Source: CAWFQB01 sp965277875 (GTDB lineage Bacteria > Armatimonadota > Chthonomonadetes > Chthonomonadales > Chthonomonadaceae). From it: a DNA stretch of 64,000 nucleotides. Numbering within the stretch: position 1 is the first letter of the stretch; the number at the start of each line of letters is the position of its first letter. The notes beneath the pieces are model-generated. The model saw only the letters and a list, made by a program, of their open reading frames with translations. It made no database searches and had not been told where the DNA came from. A program made the translations under genes and the position numbers. The stretch spans positions 3,286,001 to 3,350,000 of the forward strand of contig CBDIDV010000002.1 in the NCBI GenBank assembly GCA_965277875.1, written 5' to 3'. This document shows, in pieces, positions 16,194 to 24,297 of this stretch.

Positions 16194-17831
16194 TTGTCTG
16201 CCGACCTTGCTTCCACGCCTCATAATTCTAATCCGACCGACACCCCTGATGATTCCGCCGCCCTGCCGTCCATACCGCCGGCGCATCGCGGCCTGCCGCT
16301 GTACGTCCGCATCCTGATCGGCGCATTGGCGGGGGTTGGCGTCGGCACGGCGTTGGGGCCGCGCGCCGCGCCATTGGGCGAGGCGGGAATGCTGGCGATC
16401 CAACTGCTCAAAGCCCTCGCCACGCCGCTGATCTTCCTCGCCATCATTGACGCGTTTCTGCGGACGCGCATTCCGGCCCGCAAGGGCGCGACGTTGCTGG
16501 CCCTGAGCGCGCTGAACGCCCTTGTCGCCATCGCCATCGGCCTGACCGTTGCCAACGTCCTGCACAGCGGCACGCGCTGGCAGGGGCATACGGGAGATTA
16601 CGCCCGTCAGCTTGCGCCCATATCCGCTCCTGTCACGACCGCCGCTGTACCTGCCCCGGCAGCGTCTGTACCTTCTCCTCCCCACGCTGCGCCCGCGCCC
16701 GACGATCCACTTACGGCCCCGGCGCGGGCCGCTGCCGCCGGGTCATCGCTTGCGGAACTGACGCTCGGCCCCCCGCCCGCCGCTTCGCCGCCTGCCACTA
16801 CGTCACCTGTAAACCCAGCTTCTATTGGAAGTAACGCCCCCGCTGCGGCGAAAAAACCGGGCGAAGAAGCCAAGCCGCCCACGCTCAACCCGCTTGAAAA
16901 TCTCGCCCGATACGTGCCGGAAAGTTTTCTCAAGCCTTTTGTAGAAAACAGTCTGATCAGCGTCGTCCTTCTGGCCGTGCTGCTGGGCGTGGCCCTGCGC
17001 CGTGTCGGGGATCGGGCCGAAGTGCAGAAAGACACGGAAACCCTGGCGGGAGTGGCCGCTCTGCACGGCGCGTTACGCGCCCTGCTTGCCGCGTTCGGGC
17101 TGATGCTGGGCTGGATCATTCAGATCATACCGTTTGCCGTGTTCGGCATCGTGGCCCGCGTGGTCGGGCAGACCGGGGCGCAGGTGTTCGGCATCCTGGG
17201 CGTGTTCCTGCTGACCGTCCTCTTCGGCCTGTTCCTTCACGCCGTGGTGTACTATGGCCTGCTGCTGCGCGTCGTGGGCCGCATGTCGCCGCGCCGCTTT
17301 TACGCGGGCGCGCTGGACGCGATTGTCACGGCCCTGTCATGCGGCAGCAGTCTGGCGACCCTGCCCGTCACCCTGCGCTGCCTGGATGCGAACCTGCATG
17401 TCTCGCCCGACTCGGCTCGCCTTGCCGCCTGCGTGGGAACCAACCTCAACCACGACGGCATTATTTTGTACGAGGCAGTCACGGCCCTGTTCGTGGCGCA
17501 GGCGTTCGGCTATCACCTCGGCCCCGCGCAGCAGATCACGATTGCGCTGGCCTCGGTCATGGCGGGAATCGGTATCGCGGGCATCCCGGAAGCGGGCCTG
17601 ATCACCCTGCCGCTCGTGCTAAGCGCGGCGGGCCTGCCCGCTCCGCTCGTCGCCACCATCATCCCGCTTATCCTGCCCGTAGACTGGATCATCGGGCGCT
17701 GCCGCGCCGCCACGAACGTTCTGAGCGACATGACTGTGGCCGTCCTGCTCGACCGCCTGCACCCTGATGATTCGGATAAGCCGGATAAGCCGGATACGCC
17801 CGCCACAAACGCTGTGCAAACTCGCCCGTGA
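16194..17831 (+). CDS. Dicarboxylate/amino acid:cation symporter (DAACS) with a long Pro/Ala insertion
   Basis: 545 residues, apparently starting at a TTG (16194) behind AAGGG. Glutamate-transporter-fold motifs are clear: the HP1 serine motif SCGSSLATLP, the TM7 motif GTNLNHDG (NMDGT equivalent), HP2 GIPEAGLITL, and the TM8 motif DWIIGRCRAATNVLSD. The last supplies the D-x3-R-x3-N substrate and ion residues. Between TM3 and TM4 (residues about 131-230) lies a Pro/Ala/Ser-rich insertion of about 90-100 residues not usual in bacterial members. The substrate is likely a dicarboxylate or acidic/neutral amino acid. The rhamnosidase gene follows after 10 bp and may be co-transcribed. Confidence 0.88.
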   Translation: MSADLASTPHNSNPTDTPDDSAALPSIPPAHRGLPLYVRILIGALAGVGVGTALGPRAAPLGEAGMLAIQLLKALATPLIFLAIIDAFLRTRIPARKGATLLALSALNALVAIAIGLTVANVLHSGTRWQGHTGDYARQLAPISAPVTTAAVPAPAASVPSPPHAAPAPDDPLTAPARAAAAGSSLAELTLGPPPAASPPATTSPVNPASIGSNAPAAAKKPGEEAKPPTLNPLENLARYVPESFLKPFVENSLISVVLLAVLLGVALRRVGDRAEVQKDTETLAGVAALHGALRALLAAFGLMLGWIIQIIPFAVFGIVARVVGQTGAQVFGILGVFLLTVLFGLFLHAVVYYGLLLRVVGRMSPRRFYAGALDAIVTALSCGSSLATLPVTLRCLDANLHVSPDSARLAACVGTNLNHDGIILYEAVTALFVAQAFGYHLGPAQQITIALASVMAGIGIAGIPEAGLITLPLVLSAAGLPAPLVATIIPLILPVDWIIGRCRAATNVLSDMTVAVLLDRLHPDDSDKPDKPDTPATNAVQTRP

Positions 17832-17841
17832 AAACAAGCCC

Positions 17842-19623
17842 ATGACACCATCCGCCTCAATGCCTGACCCGCCCGACACGCCTGCTCTGCCGTCCGCTGC
17901 CGGGCTTGCGGGCCGAACTGTATCCGACCCGCGCGTTCGGCAGTACGTGCTGCCCACGCGCATCGTCTGGCATTCGTCCGATAAGGGCGCGATTGTCATA
18001 ACACCTGAACGCCTGCTGCTGCCTACAAGCGGGCAGGTGACGTTAGGCTCGCCCCCGACCTGCGTACTGCGCCATGAGGGACACGCGCCGGGTATTCTGC
18101 TGGACTTCGGATGCGAGCTGCAGGGCGGCGTACAGATCGCCGTGTCCGAACTCAAGCCGGTCGGGGCCAATGGCAAGACCGTTCGGATGCGCGTTCGCTT
18201 TGGCGAGTCGGCGAGCGAGGCGATGAGCGAATTAGGGGAACGGGGTTCGCAGTCCGACCATGCCGTTCGCGACCAGACCTTGCAGGTTCCGTGGCTGGGA
18301 ACCGTGGACGTGGGCAGCACGGGATTTCGGTTCGTCCGCCTGGATCTGCTGGAACCGGACGCGAGCGTCACCCTGGCATTTGTGCGGGCCATTTTTGTGT
18401 ATCGCGATCTGCCCTACATCGGCTCGTTCCGGTGCAGCGACCCACGCCTCGACGACATCTGGCGCACAGCGGCCTATACCACGCACCTCAACATGCAGGA
18501 CTACTTATGGGACGGCATCAAGCGCGACCGCCTGGTGTGGGTGGGCGATATGCACCCGGAAGCCATGACAATCGGCGCGGTCTGGGGCAATGTCGGCATC
18601 GTGCCGCGCAGTCTCGACCTGATACGCGACGCCACGCCCCTCCCCGGCTGGATGAACGGCATCAGCAGCTACTCGCTGTGGTGGATACTGATACAGCGCG
18701 ACTGGTACAAACATACCGGCGATACGATATATCTGAAGGAACAGGGCGTGTACCTGCTCGCCCTGCTGGCCGAACTGCAAAAGTACATCGGCACAGACGG
18801 GCGTGAAACGCTGCCGGAAGGCCGCTTTCTGGATTGGCCGTCAAGCGACAACAAGCCCGCCGTTCATGCCGGCTTACACGCCCTGCTTCTCCTCGCCTTC
18901 AAAGCGGGCGCGGAGCTGTGCTGGATACTGTTTTTTGCCGCCATCCGCGCGGGCAAGGAACCCACATCTCCGTATAGCGAAATGACAGCCGCCTGTGTCC
19001 GGGCCGAGGCGCGCATGAAGCAGTATGTTCCCGACCCGAACCACAGCAAGCAGGCCGCTGCCCTGATGTCGCTTGCCGGACTCGGCGACCCGGTCAGTCT
19101 TGACCAAAACGTATTGTCCATAGGCGGCGCGAAAAACCTGTCCACGTTCTACGGCTATTATGTGCTGGAAGCGCGGGCGAAAGCGGGCGACTATCAGGGC
19201 TGCCTGGACACCATACGCGCCTATTGGGGCGGGATGCTGGACGTAGGCGCGACCACGTTCTGGGAAGATTTCGATCTCGACTGGACGCCCGACGCCGGAC
19301 GCGTTGACGAGATCACGCCGCCCGGTAAAAAGGACATACACGGCGATTTCGGCGCGTATTGCTACGGCGGATTTCGGCACAGCCTGTGTCACGGCTGGGC
19401 GTCCGGCCCCGCGCCCTGGCTGACCCGGCATGTTCTGGGTGTTGACATCGTTGCTGCGGGCTGCAAGACCCTGCGCGTTACGCCGCATCTGGGCGATCTG
19501 CAATGGGCCGAGGGAACCTTTCCCACCCCCTGCGGCGTGGTAACTATACGCCACGACAAACAGGCGAACGGATCAGTCGTATCGGTCATTGACGCGCCGC
19601 CCGGTGTAAAAATTCTACGCTGA
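17842..19623 (+). CDS. Alpha-L-rhamnosidase-like glycoside hydrolase (GH78-like)
   Basis: The start chosen is the ATG at 17842 (MTPSASMPD); 593 residues. A beta-sandwich N-terminal part (LLDFGCELQGGVQIAV, VRMRVRFGESASE) leads into an (alpha/alpha)6 barrel. The barrel carries DGIKRDRLVWVGDMHPE, the GH78 hallmark with its acidic general acid. The C-terminal beta domain contains CHGWASGPAPWLTRHVLGV and RVTPHLGDLQWAEGTFPTP, as in bacterial rhamnosidases. No signal peptide is seen, so a cytoplasmic enzyme is likely. It releases L-rhamnose from glycosides; the rhamnulokinase gene at 24298 would act on rhamnulose. Short for GH78, so some accessory domains are missing. Confidence 0.85.
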   Translation: MTPSASMPDPPDTPALPSAAGLAGRTVSDPRVRQYVLPTRIVWHSSDKGAIVITPERLLLPTSGQVTLGSPPTCVLRHEGHAPGILLDFGCELQGGVQIAVSELKPVGANGKTVRMRVRFGESASEAMSELGERGSQSDHAVRDQTLQVPWLGTVDVGSTGFRFVRLDLLEPDASVTLAFVRAIFVYRDLPYIGSFRCSDPRLDDIWRTAAYTTHLNMQDYLWDGIKRDRLVWVGDMHPEAMTIGAVWGNVGIVPRSLDLIRDATPLPGWMNGISSYSLWWILIQRDWYKHTGDTIYLKEQGVYLLALLAELQKYIGTDGRETLPEGRFLDWPSSDNKPAVHAGLHALLLLAFKAGAELCWILFFAAIRAGKEPTSPYSEMTAACVRAEARMKQYVPDPNHSKQAAALMSLAGLGDPVSLDQNVLSIGGAKNLSTFYGYYVLEARAKAGDYQGCLDTIRAYWGGMLDVGATTFWEDFDLDWTPDAGRVDEITPPGKKDIHGDFGAYCYGGFRHSLCHGWASGPAPWLTRHVLGVDIVAAGCKTLRVTPHLGDLQWAEGTFPTPCGVVTIRHDKQANGSVVSVIDAPPGVKILR

Positions 19624-19672
19624 TGTGCAAGCGGTCAAAAGAACATAAAGATAAACCTCAAAGGATACTACT

Positions 19673-20296
19673 ATGCCCACGCTCTTAGTCGCTCACGATT
19701 ACATCTGCCCCTGGTGCTGGGTCGCGCGCCGGCAGGCCGCAAAGCTCCGCGCCGCGTTCCCCACGCTGCAATTCCACTGGCAGGGGTACGAACTGCTGCC
19801 CGAAGGTCTGGAGTACAACCCGCCGCCGCCCGACCCCGATGCCGAACGCAAGCCGCGCGCCCCCACCCGCTTTGAGTTCCTGCTGATGTGCGACGGATTA
19901 GCCATTCCCAAACGGACACGCTCGTTTTCCCGCTCGGCTCTCGCCCTCGAAGGCGCGGAATTCGCGCGCGAAGCGGGCAAGGCCGAGGAGTACCACGATG
20001 CCGTGTATCACGCGTATTGGGAAGAAGACCGCGACATCGGCGACAAATCCGTGCTGACCGAGATCGCCGAGCAAACGGGGCTGGACGTAAACGCGTTCCT
20101 GCTCGCGCTTGAAACGCGGCAGTATCGCGACCGCATCGTTCCCTTCGACGACCCCGCCCATGAGGCCGGTATCTGGAACGTGCCGACCTGGAAACTGCCG
20201 TCGGGCTGGCTTGCCGAGCAGCCGTACAGCGTCCTGCATGAGCAAATCAGCGACTTTATCACGCAAACAGGCGGCCAGGCAGGAAAGCACGGGTGA
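19673..20296 (+). CDS. DsbA-family thioredoxin-fold oxidoreductase (FrnE-like)
   Basis: 207 residues starting at the ATG at 19673 behind AAAGGA. DYICPWCWVA carries the CPWC active site near the N-terminus. An all-helical insertion follows, with the cis-proline motif in WNVPTW near residue 166. This fits the cytoplasmic 2-hydroxychromene-2-carboxylate isomerase/FrnE branch. No signal peptide is present. It lies downstream of the rhamnosidase with a 49-bp gap. The substrate is unknown. Confidence 0.88.
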   Translation: MPTLLVAHDYICPWCWVARRQAAKLRAAFPTLQFHWQGYELLPEGLEYNPPPPDPDAERKPRAPTRFEFLLMCDGLAIPKRTRSFSRSALALEGAEFAREAGKAEEYHDAVYHAYWEEDRDIGDKSVLTEIAEQTGLDVNAFLLALETRQYRDRIVPFDDPAHEAGIWNVPTWKLPSGWLAEQPYSVLHEQISDFITQTGGQAGKHG

Positions 20297-20557
20297 GTTG
20301 TGGGCCGGTAACAGACGGACGCACACGCAGGGGACACTTCAAGAGTTGCGGGAAGGGCGCGGGCAGGGCAGGAAGAGCAAGCGAACAAAGCGATTTTAAT
20401 AAGTTATTAGTCAATAAAATACCAGTAAATCCAGAACAGTATAATCTTTGTCGGGCGTCTGCCGATAATGAGAACACACAGGGAAGATTGTCTCTTCTTC
20501 CATCCCTGCGGCGACGGTCTGACACCGGCGCATCTTCCTGAACGGGAGTGTTGTTCC

Positions 20558-22417
20558 ATGACGCGCAACAAAGAGTATACACCTGAATTTACGAACGTTT
20601 ATACAAAACAAGAACGCACAAAACAAGACTATCCAGAACAAAAGACGAGCGCAGACGTTCGCCCGCGTCCTGCCGCGCGGGCGAATGAGACTGCACGCCC
20701 TGCCACGCGAGGCGCTGTCGGCGACGCGAATCAGAGCCACGCGCAGGCTGCGTCCGCGCGCATAAGCAGAATGCCTGAGGCGAAGATGGCTGTCTGTTTT
20801 TGCCTGCTGGTGGGTGCGGCCCTGCTTGCGGCCTGCTCTTCTTCGCTGACGGCAGCCGGACATTTCGGGCGGGCCGGATTGGTTTTGATCTGGATCGCCC
20901 TGGCCGCCTCTGTAACGATGATGGGCATACTGCTGCGCGACAGCATCCGGCAAACGGAAGCGGCCCGCGCGGACGACGCGGCGCAGTCATGTATTGGTCG
21001 CCTGCTGGAAAGCCTGCCCTGCGCGTTTTTCGCGCTGGATGAGAATGGGTGGCTCACGTATGCCAACGCGCAGGCCGAGCGTTTTCTACAAAGCCCGCGC
21101 CACACACTGCAAAGCAAAAGCCTCCAGGAGATCTTGCCCAAAACGCTTTCGCCTGACTTCGCCCTCCGATGCCAGGCTGCTGTGACCGCCCGAACTCCCG
21201 CGCAGTTCGAGTGCCATGACGAGACCATAGATACGTGGTATGACGTGGGCGTCGCCCCGGTCGCGGGCGGGCTGTCCGTTACGGTCGGCGACATCACGCC
21301 GCGCAAACGGGTCGAGGAATCGCAGGCGCGGCTGCTTGCCATCCTGGAGGCCACGCCCGATCTGATCGCCATCAACGACATGCGGGGCAAAATCTGCTAC
21401 TTCAATCGCGCCGGACGGGAGATGCTGGGCCTGCCCGCAGCCTCAGAGGAGGGTGCGGCAAATGCGAATCAGGCCGAGCATACGCCTGCCCTGCCCGGTA
21501 TCGAGACCTCGGATTTGCAGGATGACGTGTTCCCTATCGGCCTGGAAAGCGGCGTATGGCAGGGCGAGATGGCGCTGAGGACGCGGCACGGGCGCACCGT
21601 ACCCGTGTCGCAGGTCGTGATCGCGCATCAGGGGCCGGACGGCAAATTAGCCTACCTGTCCACAATCGCCCGTGACATCACCGAGCGCAAACAGGCGGAC
21701 GCGCAAATGGAGCAGAATCTGACGATGATCCGGGCGCAAAAGACCGCGCTGGAACGGCAGCAGGCCGAACTGCTTCAAAAGAACGAATTGGTCGCGCATA
21801 CCTGCGCCGAACTCGAAACCGCGAATGCGCGCCTCGAAACGGCCAATTCGCAACTGGAAGCGCAGGCCACGACGGATGGCCTGACCGGGCTGAAAAACCA
21901 TCGCGCGTTTCAGGACAGACTGGCCCAGGAATACGACCGGAGCGCGCGTTATCATTCGCCCCTGTCCCTGCTGATCCTCGACGTAGACAAGTTCAAGCAG
22001 TACAACGACACGTATGGACACCCCGCAGGCGACGACGTTCTCAAGCAGGTGGCGCGGATTTTGCAGGCGAGCGCGCGCGCGACCGACATGGCCGCGCGTT
22101 ACGGCGGCGAGGAGTTCGTCATTATCCTGCCCGACACGGACGAGGCGGGAGCCGAAGAGGCCGGGGAGCGCGTTCGCGCGGCCATCGAAAGCGCGGGCTG
22201 GGACAAGCGCGCCGTCACGGTCAGCGTGGGCGCGGCCTCCATGCGGCCCGGCACAGCGGGCGTGGCCGCGCTGATCGAGGAAGCGGATAAGGCGCTCTAC
22301 ATCTCCAAAGAGTTCGGGCGCAACTGCGTGACGCATCATGACGTGCTGCTCAACGCCCTGGTGCATAGCGGGAGTGAAGAGGAGATAGAAGAAACAAACG
22401 TCCTGGCCGAAATATAG
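20558..22417 (+). CDS. Membrane-bound diguanylate cyclase with two PAS domains
   Basis: The start chosen is the ATG at 20558 behind GGGAG; 619 residues. Order: a long polar N-terminus, two membrane helices (AVCFCLLVGAALLAACSS and LVLIWIALAASVTMMGILL), a PAS domain (SLPCAFFALDENGWLTYAN), a second PAS with PAC end (ILEATPDLIAINDMRGKICYFN, ARDITERKQ), a coiled coil, and a GGDEF domain. The signature is RYGGEEF, so active. An RxxD inhibitory site (RATD) sits five residues before it, so feedback inhibition by c-di-GMP is expected. There is no EAL domain. It makes c-di-GMP from two GTP. Confidence 0.93.
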   Translation: MTRNKEYTPEFTNVYTKQERTKQDYPEQKTSADVRPRPAARANETARPATRGAVGDANQSHAQAASARISRMPEAKMAVCFCLLVGAALLAACSSSLTAAGHFGRAGLVLIWIALAASVTMMGILLRDSIRQTEAARADDAAQSCIGRLLESLPCAFFALDENGWLTYANAQAERFLQSPRHTLQSKSLQEILPKTLSPDFALRCQAAVTARTPAQFECHDETIDTWYDVGVAPVAGGLSVTVGDITPRKRVEESQARLLAILEATPDLIAINDMRGKICYFNRAGREMLGLPAASEEGAANANQAEHTPALPGIETSDLQDDVFPIGLESGVWQGEMALRTRHGRTVPVSQVVIAHQGPDGKLAYLSTIARDITERKQADAQMEQNLTMIRAQKTALERQQAELLQKNELVAHTCAELETANARLETANSQLEAQATTDGLTGLKNHRAFQDRLAQEYDRSARYHSPLSLLILDVDKFKQYNDTYGHPAGDDVLKQVARILQASARATDMAARYGGEEFVIILPDTDEAGAEEAGERVRAAIESAGWDKRAVTVSVGAASMRPGTAGVAALIEEADKALYISKEFGRNCVTHHDVLLNALVHSGSEEEIEETNVLAEI

Positions 22418-22433
22418 TCGAATAGCAGGCAAA

Positions 22434-22473
22434 AGCAGGCCGCGCGCAGGGTTTCTATCCTGTGTGCGGCCTG
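22434..22473 (+). terminator. Hairpin after the diguanylate cyclase gene
   Basis: GCAGGCCGC pairs with GCGGCCTGC and CAGG with CCTG in one extended imperfect stem, 17 bp past the stop. The tract after it is T-rich but interrupted. Confidence 0.6.
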
Positions 22474-22641
22474 CGATTCGTCGTTGTTTCCCCTACACCT
22501 CATTTTTTACTTGATTCGGTGCTTATTTTGTTCCTTTTTCCTGTTCGCGCCCGTATAAGTCAAGTAGGAGAGTAGCCCATTATAACTACGTTGTGGGTAC
22601 ATTTCTTGGCGCAGAGGTCTAAAGCCTGTAAGGGGGACGTA

Positions 22642-23058
22642 ATGCATGGCGAGTACAAAACACCGGGCGGGAAGATGGTCGTGGTTGATTTTGCCGTAGC
22701 GGAGGGCGCATTGTTCGATATGCAGGTGAGCGGCGACTTTTTCCTGTACCCGGAGGACGCCCTGGCCCACATCAACGACAGCCTGGAAGGTCTGCCGACG
22801 AATGTAAGCGTGAATACTATCGCCGATTATATTCAGCGCTCGCTTGCTCCCGACACCGTGCTGCTGGGTTTTTCACCGCTTGCCGTTGGGTGCGCGGTGC
22901 GTAACGCGCTGGGGTACGGCCCGGTCACTGCCGATGATGCCTTAGACGCTGACGACACAGGAGACGCTGACGACACAGGAGACGCTGAGGATGGACGCAT
23001 CGGGCATCACGACTCCGCTCTGGCGAGTTCCGCGCGAATCCGCCCCGCAAGAACCTGA
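22642..23058 (+). CDS. Lipoate-protein ligase accessory subunit (LplB-like)
   Basis: The start chosen is the ATG at 22642 behind AAGGGGG. HGEYKTPGGKMVVVDFAV, FLYPEDALAHINDSLEGL and the following helix match the C-terminal accessory domain of LplA. In archaea and some bacteria that domain is a separate protein needed for lipoate activation. The last third (DADDTGDADDTGDAED onward) comes from an 18-bp tandem repeat and then reads out of frame through the start of lplA. The gene overlaps lplA by 68 bp. Most split systems known have the catalytic gene first, so the order here is worth noting. Confidence 0.8.
   Translation: MHGEYKTPGGKMVVVDFAVAEGALFDMQVSGDFFLYPEDALAHINDSLEGLPTNVSVNTIADYIQRSLAPDTVLLGFSPLAVGCAVRNALGYGPVTADDALDADDTGDADDTGDAEDGRIGHHDSALASSARIRPART
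22945..22991 (+). repeat. 18-bp tandem repeat at the lplB/lplA junction
   Basis: GACGCTGACGACACAGGA occurs at 22945-22962 and 22963-22980, with an 11-bp partial copy to 22991. Each full copy carries an AGGA, so the repeat also supplies the Shine-Dalgarno for the lplA ATG at 22991. Confidence 0.88.
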
Positions 23059-23836
23059 CACGCGCCTCGACCGCTGGCAGGGCGCCGGCTGGCAGTTACT
23101 AAGCGAAACGCCGCTCAGTCCCGCTCTGAACGTGGCCCTGGATCAGACGCTGATGGCACAGGTGGCGCAGGGAGTTCGTCCGCCTACGCTGCGCTTCTGG
23201 GGATGGGGAGGGCAGGCGGTCATCATCGGCTCGTTTCAGTCGGTACGCAATGAGATAGACGAGCAGGCAGCGCGCGATATGGGCATCGCGATTGTGCGCC
23301 GCATGAGCGGGGGCGGCGCGATGTTCGTGCAGCCCGGCTTGACCATCACGTATTCGCTGTACATTCCCGACGCGCTTTTACAGGGCGTGAGTATCGCCGA
23401 CTCGTATGCGCTGTGCGACAGTTGGGTAGTAGAGGCTTTTCGCGCATTGGGCGTGGACGCCTGGTACGCGCCGCTCAACGACATCACGAGCGCGGAGGGC
23501 AAGATCGGGGGGGCGGCGCAGGCGCGGCGTCCGGGCGTGATTTTACACCACACCACGATTGCGTATGAGATGAGTGCAGACGAGATGCTGCGCGTACTGC
23601 GTATCGGGCGCGAAAAACTCAGCGACAAGGGCATCCAGAGCGCGGCCAAGCGCGTCAGCCCCCTGCGCCGTCAGACCGACCTGCCCCGCGAACAGCTTGT
23701 CACGGCCCTGGCCGAAAACTTCCGCACACGCTTCGGCCTGTCCGACACCATACTTACCCCTCACGACATGGCCGAGGCCGAGCAGCTCGTCCACGCCAAA
23801 TACGCCACCGACGCCTGGACGCACAGCCTGCCTTAA
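22991..23836 (+). CDS. lplA: Lipoate-protein ligase catalytic subunit (LplA/LipB-type fold)
   Basis: 281 residues from the ATG at 22991 (AGGAG upstream). Family motifs are LRFWGWGGQAVIIGSFQ, the glycine loop RRMSGGGAMFVQPG and the lysine-bearing ITSAEGKIGGAAQARRPGVILHHTTI. It lacks the C-terminal accessory domain, which is encoded just upstream (22642-23058). The pair would attach lipoate or octanoate to E2/GcvH lipoyl domains through an acyl-AMP. Members of this fold also include octanoyltransferases (LipM/LipL); the ATP-type call rests on the neighbouring accessory subunit. Confidence 0.85.
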   Translation: MDASGITTPLWRVPRESAPQEPDTRLDRWQGAGWQLLSETPLSPALNVALDQTLMAQVAQGVRPPTLRFWGWGGQAVIIGSFQSVRNEIDEQAARDMGIAIVRRMSGGGAMFVQPGLTITYSLYIPDALLQGVSIADSYALCDSWVVEAFRALGVDAWYAPLNDITSAEGKIGGAAQARRPGVILHHTTIAYEMSADEMLRVLRIGREKLSDKGIQSAAKRVSPLRRQTDLPREQLVTALAENFRTRFGLSDTILTPHDMAEAEQLVHAKYATDAWTHSLP

Positions 23837-23872
23837 AGCGCATCACTATTTAACAAGCACTAACAAACAGGT

Positions 23873-24208
23873 TTACGAGGCCACGGTCGCCACGGTCTTG
23901 CCGTTCGTATTTTCTTTTGAGACAGGATTAACGACGATCTGCACGTCACACCCCAGCCTGTTCAAGAACCGCAGCAGGCGATCATAACTGAAGTTTGTCA
24001 GACGGCCTCGCGTAACCGCTGATACTCTTGCCTGGCTTGTTTGCAGCAGCGTAGCCGCCTCTGTCTGGTTTAATCCTCGCGCTCTGATGCGGCGTGTAAT
24101 CGCCAGTGCAAGTTCGGCTTTCGCCATGCGTTCGTCAGGATTGGACAAACCCAAGTCTGCAAACACATTGCCGCTGGAATCAACAAACTCGATCTTTGTG
24201 TCGCTCAT
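23873..24208 (-). CDS. XRE-family HTH protein, antitoxin-like (HigA/HTH_37 type)
   Basis: 111 residues from the ATG at 24208 behind AGAGGA. The helix-turn-helix reads LNQTEAATLLQTSQARVSAVTRGRLTNFSYDRLLRFLNRLG, typical of the antitoxin branch paired with RelE/HigB-like toxins. No intact toxin gene adjoins it. A short open tail on the same strand directly upstream overlaps its start by ATGA (24205-24273), which may be what remains of one. It could also act as a stand-alone regulator. Confidence 0.82.
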   Translation of the reverse strand: MSDTKIEFVDSSGNVFADLGLSNPDERMAKAELALAITRRIRARGLNQTEAATLLQTSQARVSAVTRGRLTNFSYDRLLRFLNRLGCDVQIVVNPVSKENTNGKTVATVAS

Positions 24209-24273
24209 TTGTTTTCCTCTGACTTACTCTCCTCCGGGGGAAAGCGCACATCGTAAAGTTCTTTTGCGTATTG
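24205..24273 (-). pseudogene. Possible remnant of a toxin gene 3' end
   Basis: A 22-codon frame (QYAKELYDVRFPPEESKSEENK when read from the minus strand, cut here at a TGA just before Q) ends with a TGA overlapping the antitoxin ATG. The ATGA overlap, the gene-like amino acid content and the position where a RelE/HigB-like toxin would sit suggest a truncated partner. It is too short to assign by sequence alone. Confidence 0.35.
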
Positions 24274-24297
24274 TCAAGCCAAAATTTGATTAATATA

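Noticed and set aside
22945..22991. CRISPR-like repeat
   Set aside because: Direct head-to-tail 18-bp copies without spacers, inside coding sequence.
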